A DNA stretch of 64,000 nt from Anaerolineae bacterium (GTDB lineage Bacteria; Chloroflexota; Anaerolineae; 4572-78; J111). This document shows positions 17,863 through 25,847 of this stretch, piece by piece. The notes under the pieces are model-generated. The model was given only the letters and a program-made list of their open reading frames with translations. It was not told the DNA's origin and made no database searches. Both the position numbers and the translations under genes were made by a program. The stretch's first letter is position 1. Every line of letters starts with the position of its first letter. The stretch is from contig JAHDWA010000013.1 of NCBI GenBank assembly GCA_023382535.1, positions 1 through 64,000 on the forward strand. Direction: 5' to 3'.

Positions 17863-20800
17863 ATGGCTTTTGAAGACCGTATTCGCCTACCCGCGCTCAA
17901 CTTAATCCATCGCCGTTCGCGCCTGCTTAACATGTTAACCGAGTTTGTTGAGACAGGACAGCGGCTCATCACCATTTATGCTCCTGGCGGTTATGGTAAA
18001 TCTATTTTACTGGCCGATTTTGCTCAAATGACCGATCTGCCGGTCTGTTGGTGTTCGCTTGAGCCGACTGACCGTGACCCCACCTCATTTTTAACATTGC
18101 TTACCCACAGCATTACCGACCGCTTCCACGAGATTCAACCTGAGCCATTATTTAAACTGGTGCAGCGCGGCGACACCCAGGCCAGTATTCGGCGTATTGC
18201 CGATTTGTTGGCCACGGTTGGCCCGCACCTGATCATCATTGACGATTACCACAAAGCCGTCAGCGCCGGGATGACCCTCGCCCTTAACCGGTTATTAGAA
18301 CAACTCCCCTTGGCCAGCACCATGATCGTGGCGGCCCGCGGCGAGATGAACCTGGAGACAGGTCAAATCTTGGAACTGCTCATCACCGAGCGGGCCACTG
18401 GCTTGTCGGAGGAGGAACTACGCTTCACCGGCGAGGAATTGCAGCGGGTTATGCGCAAGCGTTTTGGCCGCCAGATTGATCTGCAAACCGCCGAAGAAAT
18501 TGCCCGCTCCACCGATGGAAATATTGCCCAGATTTTACTGGCTGGACATACCCAGAGCTTACATGCAGGAGGGCTGATTGGCCACCTGAAGCAGCGGCTG
18601 GGTGATGATCGTGAGGCCATCTACAGCTACCTGGCGGGCGAAGTGTTCGATAAGCAGCCGCCGCAATTGCAGCGTTTTATGCTTCATAGCTCGGTTTTGC
18701 CAGAGATGACGGCCGAGTTGAGCAATAAGTTATTAGATATAAACGACGCTCAAGTTTACCTCGACGAACTGATCCGGCGGGATTTATTCATCGCCCAAAT
18801 TGGCGGCGGCTTTAAATATCACGATCTTTTCGCTGAGTTTTTGCGCAGTAAATTGGCTGAGTCTAACTCAGTCTACTGTCAGGTATCATTGCGAGCGGCG
18901 GACCTATTAGCCACTCAGTCACGCTTTGAAGAGGCCATCAACCTCTATTTGGCGGTGCAAGCCTGGGATGAGGCCGCGACCCTGCTTGAAACTAAAGGCA
19001 AGTTCTTTTACGATACAGGCCGGGCTTTGACCTTGAATCACTGGCTGGTCCAGATGCCTGAGCAAAAGTTAGTTCAATACCCCCGTCTTCTTCTGTTGCG
19101 AGGGCAAATACTGAATAATGACCTGGGTGAACCCACGCTGGCCATGTCTTATTATGAACAAGCGGAGGCCTATTTCCGCCATCAGGAAGATTTTATTGGC
19201 GCTGCCGAAGCCCAGGTTTGGCGGGCCTCTGCACTGCGGATGACCGGACGGGCCAAAGAAGGCTCGGTCTTGGTGGCCAATGGCCTTGACCAGTTGAAGA
19301 CCTTAAAAGCGGACAACCGTCTTGTTGCCTGGGCGACTCGACATCACGGCATGGTTCACTTATATCTAGGTAACACTGCCGAAGCCTTAGTAGACTTGCG
19401 CCGAGCTTTGACCTTGTTTGAGACCCTGAATGATACCTACAGTGTAGGTCTATGCCATCAGGATATGGGTTTTATCTTAGACCGGCAAGGAGATATAAAT
19501 GGTGCTGGCTATCATTTTAGACAGGCTCTGCGAATTTGGGAAGCTTTAGGCAATGCCAATGACCTGGCCAACACTCTCAACAGCCTGGGAGTATCCCTTT
19601 ATGCCGTTGGTCGTTATGACGAGGCGCTTAAACAGTTCCACGATAGCTTGGATATCGCCCTCCAAATTGGCGCAACCCGCCGGGCTGCTTTTGCCCAGGC
19701 AGGCATTGGGGATATTTATTTAGCGCGTCAAGAGTATGACCATGCGCTCGAAATTTACGAGGTGTCAACTAAATTAGCCCGTGAAGCAGGAGCGCGGGGG
19801 CTGGAAGTTTACAACTTGGTTAAGAGGGGCGAATGTTTTTATCAGCAGTATAACCTGGTTCAAGCTCTCAGTTTGGCCAACCAAGCCAGAGCCATCGCCA
19901 CCGAAACCGGCCTGGTTTTTGAACAGGGTCTGGCCTGTGCTCTCCAGGGTAAAATATATGTGCGCCGGGCGGAGTATGCCGCCAGTTTTGACCTTTTTAC
20001 AACAGCCGTGGCCTGTTTGATTGATAACGACGTGGTTGAGCAGGCCAAAGCCAGGTTATGGTGGGGCTACAGCCTGCTGCTTGATTTACGAGCCACCGCA
20101 GCCGTGGAGCAATTACAGGAAGCAGTCCGCTTGGTCCTGGCCATGGGTGAGGCCAGACAAGGACTGGGGCCAACCGTGGCGGAGACACAACAGTTGTTGC
20201 TTCACTTCTTACACCGTGAAGATACTCCGGCCAGTATGCGGGATAGCATTCATTTGTTGTTAGCCCAAAGCCAAAAACCGATAGACCTATCGAGGCCCAG
20301 CCTGCAGGTCTTTGCCTTTGGCGCGCCCCTGCTCGTTGTCAGCGGCAGGCGCCGGCGCTTTACCCAGCGGGGAGGCTTGTCCAAAGCCCCAGAGTTTTTG
20401 CTTTATCTGCTGGTACAAGGGCAGGAGGGAGGCTGCCGCTGGAGCGACGTGAGCACCGCTATATGGCCTGACGTAGAAGCGGAGAGAGCTTCACGATTTT
20501 TCCACCAAAGCCTAAAAAGACTGCGCGATGTTATTTTTGAAGCGCCTGATTTCATCATCCGGCGGGACGATTATTACCAGGTTAATCCGGCTTATCTGGA
20601 ATGGTGTGATGTACTGGCTTTTGAAAGTCTATTTGAGCAAACTACCAGGGTTAGCCCGGAGGCAGCTTTACCCCTGCAACTTGAATTGATCGCCCTGTAT
20701 CGGGGTGAATTGCTGGCTGGCTTTGAACTGGGCGAGTGGGGCAACACGTATCGAGCCTCCTGCGAAGCCAGGTTCTTACAGGTAGTCAAGCTGGCCGGCG

Positions 20801-21066
20801 AGCAACTGCTTAAGACGAATGCCCCTCAGGAAGCTCTGACCGTGATTCACAAAGGGCTGGCAGTGGATAATTTTCGGGAAGACCTACACCGGAGCGCCCT
20901 GAATACCTATGCCCGCCTGGGCCTATACGACCATTTGGCGGCACATTATAGCGAGTTGTGTGCTGCCTTTAAAGAGGAACTCGGCGCGCCGCCAGAGTGG
21001 GAAACTCAGCAGCTCTACCAGCGGCTGATTGCTACCAGACAAAGTATATTACCAACACCGGCCTGA
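17863..21066 (+). CDS. Large MalT/LAL-type ATPase-TPR regulator with BTAD output
   Basis: The 1067-residue protein has an N-terminal STAND NTPase like MalT (Walker A YAPGGYGKS at 39-47, Walker B LIIIDDYH with Asp127-Asp128). A long helical TPR region (about 400-780) includes clear units such as DLANTLNSLGVSLYAVGRYD. In place of a LuxR helix-turn-helix it ends with a winged-helix/BTAD module (about 810-1060; LYLLVQGQEGGCRWSDVSTA, then FREDLHRSALNTYARLG), as in SARP-type regulators. Such proteins bind an inducer through TPRs and oligomerise with ATP. It is followed on the same strand by tiny genes, the best candidates for its ligand or targets. Start ATG with AAAGGGTGG upstream. Confidence 0.92.
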   Translation: MAFEDRIRLPALNLIHRRSRLLNMLTEFVETGQRLITIYAPGGYGKSILLADFAQMTDLPVCWCSLEPTDRDPTSFLTLLTHSITDRFHEIQPEPLFKLVQRGDTQASIRRIADLLATVGPHLIIIDDYHKAVSAGMTLALNRLLEQLPLASTMIVAARGEMNLETGQILELLITERATGLSEEELRFTGEELQRVMRKRFGRQIDLQTAEEIARSTDGNIAQILLAGHTQSLHAGGLIGHLKQRLGDDREAIYSYLAGEVFDKQPPQLQRFMLHSSVLPEMTAELSNKLLDINDAQVYLDELIRRDLFIAQIGGGFKYHDLFAEFLRSKLAESNSVYCQVSLRAADLLATQSRFEEAINLYLAVQAWDEAATLLETKGKFFYDTGRALTLNHWLVQMPEQKLVQYPRLLLLRGQILNNDLGEPTLAMSYYEQAEAYFRHQEDFIGAAEAQVWRASALRMTGRAKEGSVLVANGLDQLKTLKADNRLVAWATRHHGMVHLYLGNTAEALVDLRRALTLFETLNDTYSVGLCHQDMGFILDRQGDINGAGYHFRQALRIWEALGNANDLANTLNSLGVSLYAVGRYDEALKQFHDSLDIALQIGATRRAAFAQAGIGDIYLARQEYDHALEIYEVSTKLAREAGARGLEVYNLVKRGECFYQQYNLVQALSLANQARAIATETGLVFEQGLACALQGKIYVRRAEYAASFDLFTTAVACLIDNDVVEQAKARLWWGYSLLLDLRATAAVEQLQEAVRLVLAMGEARQGLGPTVAETQQLLLHFLHREDTPASMRDSIHLLLAQSQKPIDLSRPSLQVFAFGAPLLVVSGRRRRFTQRGGLSKAPEFLLYLLVQGQEGGCRWSDVSTAIWPDVEAERASRFFHQSLKRLRDVIFEAPDFIIRRDDYYQVNPAYLEWCDVLAFESLFEQTTRVSPEAALPLQLELIALYRGELLAGFELGEWGNTYRASCEARFLQVVKLAGEQLLKTNAPQEALTVIHKGLAVDNFREDLHRSALNTYARLGLYDHLAAHYSELCAAFKEELGAPPEWETQQLYQRLIATRQSILPTPA

Positions 21067-21308
21067 TAATGTTGTTTTACCTCTAATCAATCGCTCCTGA
21101 AAATCCTCTCTTCCACTTTAGGCGTAACTGATAGCTCAGCTATAAAACTAAATTGAGTTTGTAGAACTGGCAACCTTGCATTTGAGTTAGCAATCTTGGG
21201 CTATACCAACATATTTTTGCCTTCGTATAGTTCTGCTGAAAACTGTAAGAGTCAATCTGGTAAAGTAATGACATTCTATACAAAACTTTTATGCAAAGGA
21301 TGTCAATC

Positions 21309-21440
21309 ATGTTACAGAAACACAAACTAGTGGTAGCCCAATTCCTCAGCAACTCCAATAATATGCGAGCTGTCTTGGTCTTAAGCACGTTGTTGATTGC
21401 TGCTATAGCTGGCAGTGCTCCTCACGATGGAGGTGGTTGA
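21309..21440 (+). CDS. Very small peptide gene ending APHDGGG
   Basis: A 43-residue frame begins at ATG 21309 behind AAAGGA (8-base spacing). It reads MLQKHK..., a hydrophobic stretch AVLVLSTLLIAAIAG (21-35), then a tail SAPHDGGG and TGA. The form is that of a signal-like segment plus a short polar tail, as in exported signalling peptides or small membrane peptides. In-frame ATGs at 21291 and 21300 exist but lack ribosome sites. It lies 242 bases after the large regulator and 44 before the next small gene. I do not recognise a family. The 242-base spacer upstream holds no other gene, but TATACA at about 21278 could be its -10. Confidence 0.6.
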   Translation: MLQKHKLVVAQFLSNSNNMRAVLVLSTLLIAAIAGSAPHDGGG

Positions 21441-21484
21441 TGATATATTCTTCGCTAAATTTTTTGTTTGAGTAAAGAAAGCTG

Positions 21485-21709
21485 ATGATGATGAAACCAG
21501 TGCCTAACCGTCCTGCTATCTCAAATGTATTGATCAAAGCCAGCGCCAACATCGCTTTTCGAGCTAAGCTGTTGGCCAGCCCTGAGCTTGCTCTGGCAGA
21601 ACTGAATGTGCCGCCGGAGGATGCCGAGATTCTGGCCAATGTTCAAGCGCTTACGCTGCCAGAGTATGCCCGCCAGGTTAAATTGAGATTGATGGCTCAT
21701 CAACTTTAG
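21485..21709 (+). CDS. Os1348/NHLP-clan-like small protein
   Basis: The 74-residue product contains NVLIKASANIAFRAKLLAS, then PELALAELNVPPEDAEIL. This fits the pattern R-x-x-LL-x-x-P-x-x-A-L-x-x-x-x-(L/V)-x-x-E-x-x-x-L seen in Os1348-family members of the nitrile-hydratase-like leader-peptide (NHLP) clan. Some relatives are RiPP leaders, but no core peptide follows here: the end is ARQVKLRLMAHQL with no Cys, and Ser/Thr are few. No modifying enzyme is nearby. So it is either a stand-alone domain or an orphan. Three ATGs (21485, 21488, 21491) are possible; the ribosome site is weak. Confidence 0.7.
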   Translation: MMMKPVPNRPAISNVLIKASANIAFRAKLLASPELALAELNVPPEDAEILANVQALTLPEYARQVKLRLMAHQL

Positions 21710-21821
21710 GAATTGTTTTTGGAATTCTAGATTTGTAACCGATGAAGAGGATAACGGAAATAAGGGGGCATTATTCTTCTGGAGACTGGTGGAATTAACA
21801 GTGATAGTTGGGGAATCGAAG

Positions 21822-22088
21822 ATGAAAATGGAAAGTAAGGATGGTAGAAAAATAACCCTTGAACTGAGTGAACATGATACTTTACAAATTCTTGCGTTGG
21901 TCCGCAAAGAGTTAAAGCGATCTGATAAGATCTGGCAGCCCTATTGGGAGTCGCAAATCCGAAAAATCCAGCAGTTCATCGAACAGGCCAGCTTGGCTCA
22001 ATGCTCGGTCTGGCCTGAGGATGTGTTTAGCAAGGATGAGAATGATGGCGACCCGAATGGGGTGTTAAATCTTCAGGGATCACTTTAG
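21822..22088 (+). CDS. Unrecognised small acidic helical protein
   Basis: I prefer ATG 21822 (MKMESKDGRK), which has GGGGAA seven bases upstream. A GTG at 21789 would add 11 residues. The 88-residue product has a strand-like GRKITLELSE, a helical HDTLQILALVRKELKRSDKI, a second helix IWQPYWESQIRKIQQFIEQA and an acidic tail DENDGDP. No domain recognised. It is placed between the Os1348-like gene and DUF5317, on the same strand with short spacers, suggesting one operon with them. Confidence 0.6.
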   Translation: MKMESKDGRKITLELSEHDTLQILALVRKELKRSDKIWQPYWESQIRKIQQFIEQASLAQCSVWPEDVFSKDENDGDPNGVLNLQGSL

Positions 22089-22135
22089 GGTTTAGTTTTT
22101 TACCAAAGTTCAAGGTTATCCTCAAGAGGAAGTAA

Positions 22136-22714
22136 ATGATTCTTGCCTATGCAATAATAGTTCTAATTATCCTGGCGATATTGTTCCGGCGCGATTTGAG
22201 CGCCCTTGGACAGATTTCCTACCGGGGCGGCTGGATATTTGTCGGTGGGGTAATGGGCTTATTTATTTTGCAGGCAGGACTGGTGACTTATGTGCCTGGG
22301 CAATCCCTCTGGCAAATGATCATCCTAAATTTGTCACAGATTGCCTTGATTGCGCTCTTCCTCTTAAACCATCAAATTCCTGGGGCAAAGCTGTTTGCGC
22401 TTGGCATTGCCCTGAATGTCCTGGTTATGGTCGTCAACGGCGGCTGGATGCCGGTAACTCCCGAAATGACTCATTTTGTTCACCCCGACCGTCCGGTTGT
22501 CGAACAGGTCAGGCCAGGCATCAGCAAAAATATTATCTTGCCCCGCTCTGAAACCAACCTGTGGATTTTGTCCGACATAATCCCCGTTACTTTACCCTGG
22601 CGCCGAAATGCTGTCAGTGTGGGTGATATTCTGTTAGTTGCCGGTACGGCTCAATTTATTTTTCAGGCAACCGCCAAAAAAAAGAGGAATTCCCTGGCGG
22701 CTGGCCAAGTTTAA
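22136..22714 (+). CDS. DUF5317 membrane protein
   Basis: This 192-residue protein has four to five hydrophobic segments (about 2-16, 33-51, 61-77, 83-101, 161-177) and the NGGWMPV motif (101-107) that I associate with DUF5317, a family common in Chloroflexota and Firmicutes. Function is unknown. Start ATG with AGAGGA five bases upstream. It is followed 42 bases on by a receiver-domain gene and may be part of the same transcript. Confidence 0.75.
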   Translation: MILAYAIIVLIILAILFRRDLSALGQISYRGGWIFVGGVMGLFILQAGLVTYVPGQSLWQMIILNLSQIALIALFLLNHQIPGAKLFALGIALNVLVMVVNGGWMPVTPEMTHFVHPDRPVVEQVRPGISKNIILPRSETNLWILSDIIPVTLPWRRNAVSVGDILLVAGTAQFIFQATAKKKRNSLAAGQV

Positions 22715-22756
22715 AGTTAGATTGTTCCTGGTAAGGAGGGGTGAGGAGAAACTTCT

Positions 22757-23122
22757 TTGAAGAAAATCTTAGTTGTAGACGACCAACCTCAACTCCTCGA
22801 ATTGGTAGCAGTAACCCTTCAAGATAATTATCAGGTTCTCTTTGCTGAAAATGGACAGCAGGCCCTTGAGATCGCTCAAACTGAACACCCCGATCTAATC
22901 TTGCTAGATGTGATGTTATATGGAAGCGACCTGAATGGCCTGGAAGTCTGCCGTTATCTTAAAAAAGATCCGGCTACTCAGAATATACCGGTTGTTCTAC
23001 TAACAGCGGGAGGGCAGCGGAGCGACCTTGAAGCAGGGCTGGCAGCCGGGGCTGATGATTATTTCATCAAACCCTTTAGCCCTATTGCTTTAGTGAAAAA
23101 GATTGGAGCAATGATTGAGTAG
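22757..23122 (+). CDS. Single-domain response regulator
   Basis: The 121-residue protein is a bare CheY-like receiver: acidic pair Asp8-Asp9, phosphoacceptor Asp51 (LLLDVM), Thr83 and Lys105 (IKPF). There is no output domain. The start is TTG at 22757 behind a strong GAGGAG. No histidine kinase is encoded nearby, so the phosphodonor is elsewhere. It closes the run of small genes that follows the large regulator, convergent with pth (36-base gap). Confidence 0.92.
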   Translation: MKKILVVDDQPQLLELVAVTLQDNYQVLFAENGQQALEIAQTEHPDLILLDVMLYGSDLNGLEVCRYLKKDPATQNIPVVLLTAGGQRSDLEAGLAAGADDYFIKPFSPIALVKKIGAMIE

Positions 23123-23158
23123 ACTCAGAGGGCGCCGAACAAAAGCGCTTCTCTGTAA

Positions 23159-23788
23159 TTATTCCTTCCCATTGAATTGATTCATGGCATAATCGAGACC
23201 CATGGTTAGCACAGCCTTAACCGCCTCGACGCCCCGTTCGTAAGTGACCCGCATTGCTTCCCATTCATCCGGTTTAAATTTTTGCAGAACGTAAGCCTCC
23301 ACCGGTATTTGGCCGGCGGGACGGCCAATACCCAGCCGCAGCCTCGGAAACTCCTCGCTGCCCAGGTGTTGAATAAGACTACGCATCCCCTTGTGTCCCC
23401 CGGCGCCTCCTTTTGGCCGCAGTCGCAGTGTCGCTGGGGGTAAGTCAACATCGTCAAAAGCCACCAAAATATGCTCCGGCGCTACCCGATAAAAACGAGC
23501 CAGGGGAGCCACCGCCTCGCCGCTTAGATTCATAAACGTTTGGGGCTTAACCAGGGCAACCCTTACCCCGGCCAATTCACCGCGGGCAATGAGGGCTTTA
23601 TTACGATTTTCGTTAAAACGAAAATGAGGCTGGTCTCGGACAATGGTGTCCAAAAGATGCCAGCCTGCGTTGTGGCGGGTGTCCATGTATTTTTGTCCCG
23701 GATTACCCAGCCCGACAACAAACCACTCAACCGGACCCGCCGCTTTTTCTTTGGAACTGCGCCCAAACAGGGGAAATGAAACCGGCAT
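23159..23788 (-). CDS. pth: Peptidyl-tRNA hydrolase
   Basis: The 209-residue protein has the Pth core: VVGLGNPG (Asn29), catalytic His39 (TRHNAGW), KPQTFMNLSG, FDDVDLP (Asp112) and KGGAGGHKGMRS. It releases tRNA from prematurely dropped peptidyl-tRNA. About 20 residues precede the usual family start, so the true start may be slightly downstream. It lies 35 bases downstream of the secreted-protein gene on the same strand. Confidence 0.96.
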   Translation of the reverse strand: MPVSFPLFGRSSKEKAAGPVEWFVVGLGNPGQKYMDTRHNAGWHLLDTIVRDQPHFRFNENRNKALIARGELAGVRVALVKPQTFMNLSGEAVAPLARFYRVAPEHILVAFDDVDLPPATLRLRPKGGAGGHKGMRSLIQHLGSEEFPRLRLGIGRPAGQIPVEAYVLQKFKPDEWEAMRVTYERGVEAVKAVLTMGLDYAMNQFNGKE

Positions 23789-23823
23789 GACTCAAAAGAT
23801 TATTGAACCGAGCGCCACGAAAA

Positions 23824-24600
23824 TCACGTTCTGCGCCTCATCCGGTGGATAAAGCCCATAATAAAGGTGCGCAGCGCGGCCAGGAAGCCAAAAAGCAAAA
23901 AGACGCTGAGCATGATGCTGGCTCCATACAAACACGCATCTCTTAAGGGGCTGAGTGAAAAGCCGGTGACTGTGGGAATGAAGGAGGTAACCTCCTCGGG
24001 GTCTTGCAGCGGGGCGCTGGTTTCGACAGGGCGAGGGGTCGGGGTATCCACAATTGGCTGCTCGATAGATACTGTGGGCGTTGGCGGCAGCGGGGTCGGT
24101 GTCTCCGTGGGGATCGCCGGGACTGCTTCCGCTTCCGTTGTAACCACAACCGCCGGTGTATCGGTCGGAAGGGGCTGCGTATTGGCCACCACCACCTGCT
24201 GAGAAAAAGCCTCAGTATAGTTGCCATCCAGCCGCACGGTCCGCAGCCGCAGGGTGTAGCTCCCGTCAGGGACCAGGGTAGTGTCCCAGGTCTCCAGAAC
24301 GCCGCTGATTACCGGTGTGTTATGGGTTGCCCCAATAATTTGCCACTGATCGCCTGTCACCGGCTCCGGTGAGAATTCAATGGCATAAAACTGAAATGAA
24401 GGATGATCAGAACTGCCAACGATCTGTACCTGGCCCTGCACCACGGCATTGCTGGCCGGATCATTGATAACGGCTAAATCTTGAGTCTGCCACACCGGTG
24501 CAGCTACGGCGCTGCTAAACTGAACTGCCCCCAAAACCGCCAGGGCTATTAAGATTGACCAGATAGTGTGATTAAAGATTAATGTTCGCTGTTTTCTCAT
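23824..24600 (-). CDS. Secreted/anchored Ig-like protein with Pro/Thr stalk
   Basis: I choose ATG 24600 (MRKQRTLIF), because the longer frame to 24678 starts at a TTG and its first codons contain a TATACT -10-like box. The 258-residue protein has a signal segment (SILIALAVLGAVQF...), an Ig/FN3-like beta domain (VINDPASNAVVQGQVQIVG...GSYTLRLRTVRLDG), a Pro/Thr-rich stalk, and a C-terminal membrane helix (YGASIMLSVFLLFGFLAAL) with a basic tail MRRRT. So it is probably displayed outside and anchored by its C-terminus. Ligand unknown. Confidence 0.8.
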   Translation of the reverse strand: MRKQRTLIFNHTIWSILIALAVLGAVQFSSAVAAPVWQTQDLAVINDPASNAVVQGQVQIVGSSDHPSFQFYAIEFSPEPVTGDQWQIIGATHNTPVISGVLETWDTTLVPDGSYTLRLRTVRLDGNYTEAFSQQVVVANTQPLPTDTPAVVVTTEAEAVPAIPTETPTPLPPTPTVSIEQPIVDTPTPRPVETSAPLQDPEEVTSFIPTVTGFSLSPLRDACLYGASIMLSVFLLFGFLAALRTFIMGFIHRMRRRT

Positions 24601-24708
24601 CGTTGCGTAATTTCGACGCCTGAATTTAGGATAGTATACCCAAGCCCTACAGTTTAGCACGAATACGATAGAACGCAATTCAAACGATTATCTGATGTTA
24701 AGAAACAG

Positions 24709-25611
24709 CTAACCACCTATCTCTGTCACTCTGGCCGTTACCGTCTCCACTTCCTGCCCGGCGCTTAAAACGACGCCATTCTGGGCCGGGTCGCGCAGAA
24801 AAACGATCCCATCTTTTGCCTGGAAAGTAACCCCAGCCGCTTCAATGCGCTCGATGACCGCAGCCAACGCGGGTTCATCAGGTAGATTAATGGTGAAATA
24901 GCGCAGCCCGGCGGCATCAGGCGGAGGGGGCGGCGCATTGACCCCGGCCCAGGTATTGAGGCCAAGATGATGGTGATAACCCCCAGCAGAAACAAAGCTG
25001 GCGCTGGGGCCGTAGCGCAGGATGAGATCGAAACCCAGGATATCCACATAAAAAGCCTCGGCGGACGGGATAGTGGCAACGTGCAGATGAACATGGCCAA
25101 TGGTCGTCGCCGCTTCCAGTCCGGCCCAGGGTTCAGGCTGCGCCTCCAGTTCAGCCAAAATCTCCTTTATATCCAGGGGATCCGTCGCCATCTGCAACTG
25201 CCCATTTTGACGGGGCCATTCGTTCCGGGGGCGGTCGCGATAGATTTCGATGCCATTGCCGTCAGGATCGGCCAGGTAGATCGCCTCGCTGACCCAATGG
25301 TCGGCAAACCCCTGCACCGGGGTGCGCGTCTCGGCTAAGCGGCGCAGCGATTGAGCCAGGGCCAGGCGAGACGGGGTCAAAATGGCGAAGTGATACAGGC
25401 CGGTTACGCCGGAGACGGGCCGCGCGCCGGGTTTTTCAGTCAGCAGCAGCAAATCAGGGCCGCCCGCGCCCAGGTAAGCGGTCTGGCCCTCGCGCTGGCG
25501 GAGTTGAAAGCCCAGCTTATCCTGGTAAAAAGCCAGCGAGCGGTCAAGATTGGCCACGGACAAATGAACGGAGCCAATGCTTGTAGCAGGATCAATGGAA
25601 CTATGACTCAT
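24709..25611 (-). CDS. VOC-family dioxygenase, CatE-like
   Basis: The 300-residue protein consists of two glyoxalase/VOC modules: IGSVHLSVANLDRSLAFYQ, then LYHFAILTP and GNGIEIYRDRP; second copy IGHVHLHVATIPSAEAFYVDILGF. The order and length match CatE-type catechol-2,3-dioxygenase-like proteins (Bacillus YfiE group). Predicted metal ligands are the His of each VHL strand, the YHF His and the EIY Glu. True substrate unknown. Start ATG behind GAGG. The 236-base spacer to the next gene holds that gene's terminator. Confidence 0.9.
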   Translation of the reverse strand: MSHSSIDPATSIGSVHLSVANLDRSLAFYQDKLGFQLRQREGQTAYLGAGGPDLLLLTEKPGARPVSGVTGLYHFAILTPSRLALAQSLRRLAETRTPVQGFADHWVSEAIYLADPDGNGIEIYRDRPRNEWPRQNGQLQMATDPLDIKEILAELEAQPEPWAGLEAATTIGHVHLHVATIPSAEAFYVDILGFDLILRYGPSASFVSAGGYHHHLGLNTWAGVNAPPPPPDAAGLRYFTINLPDEPALAAVIERIEAAGVTFQAKDGIVFLRDPAQNGVVLSAGQEVETVTARVTEIGG

Positions 25612-25784
25612 AACTCAAACCTCACTTTCTTTAAAAATAAGACGCCCTTTCCCCCGACATCTTACCTGACCCATCTCATATCCCTCAGAGTTCAGGCTCT
25701 GGTGATGAGTAGGCTGTTGATGTTGGTCTATGCAATCGGATTTACGATCGAGCGGTTTAGGACTGGCGGCGGAGAGCTTTGAGT

Positions 25785-25831
25785 GAAAAGAATCAGCCTC
25801 CCGCTAACCTTCAAACCGCGGGAGGCTGATT
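25785..25831 (-). terminator. Intrinsic terminator of the delta-60 protein gene
   Basis: Minus-strand AATCAGCCTCCCGC/GCGGGAGGCTGATT, a 14-bp stem, followed by CTTTTC. It lies 17 bases after the stop of the preceding minus gene. The remainder of the spacer (25612-25784) shows nothing convincing. Confidence 0.85.
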
Positions 25832-25847
25832 GGGGACTGAGAATCTG

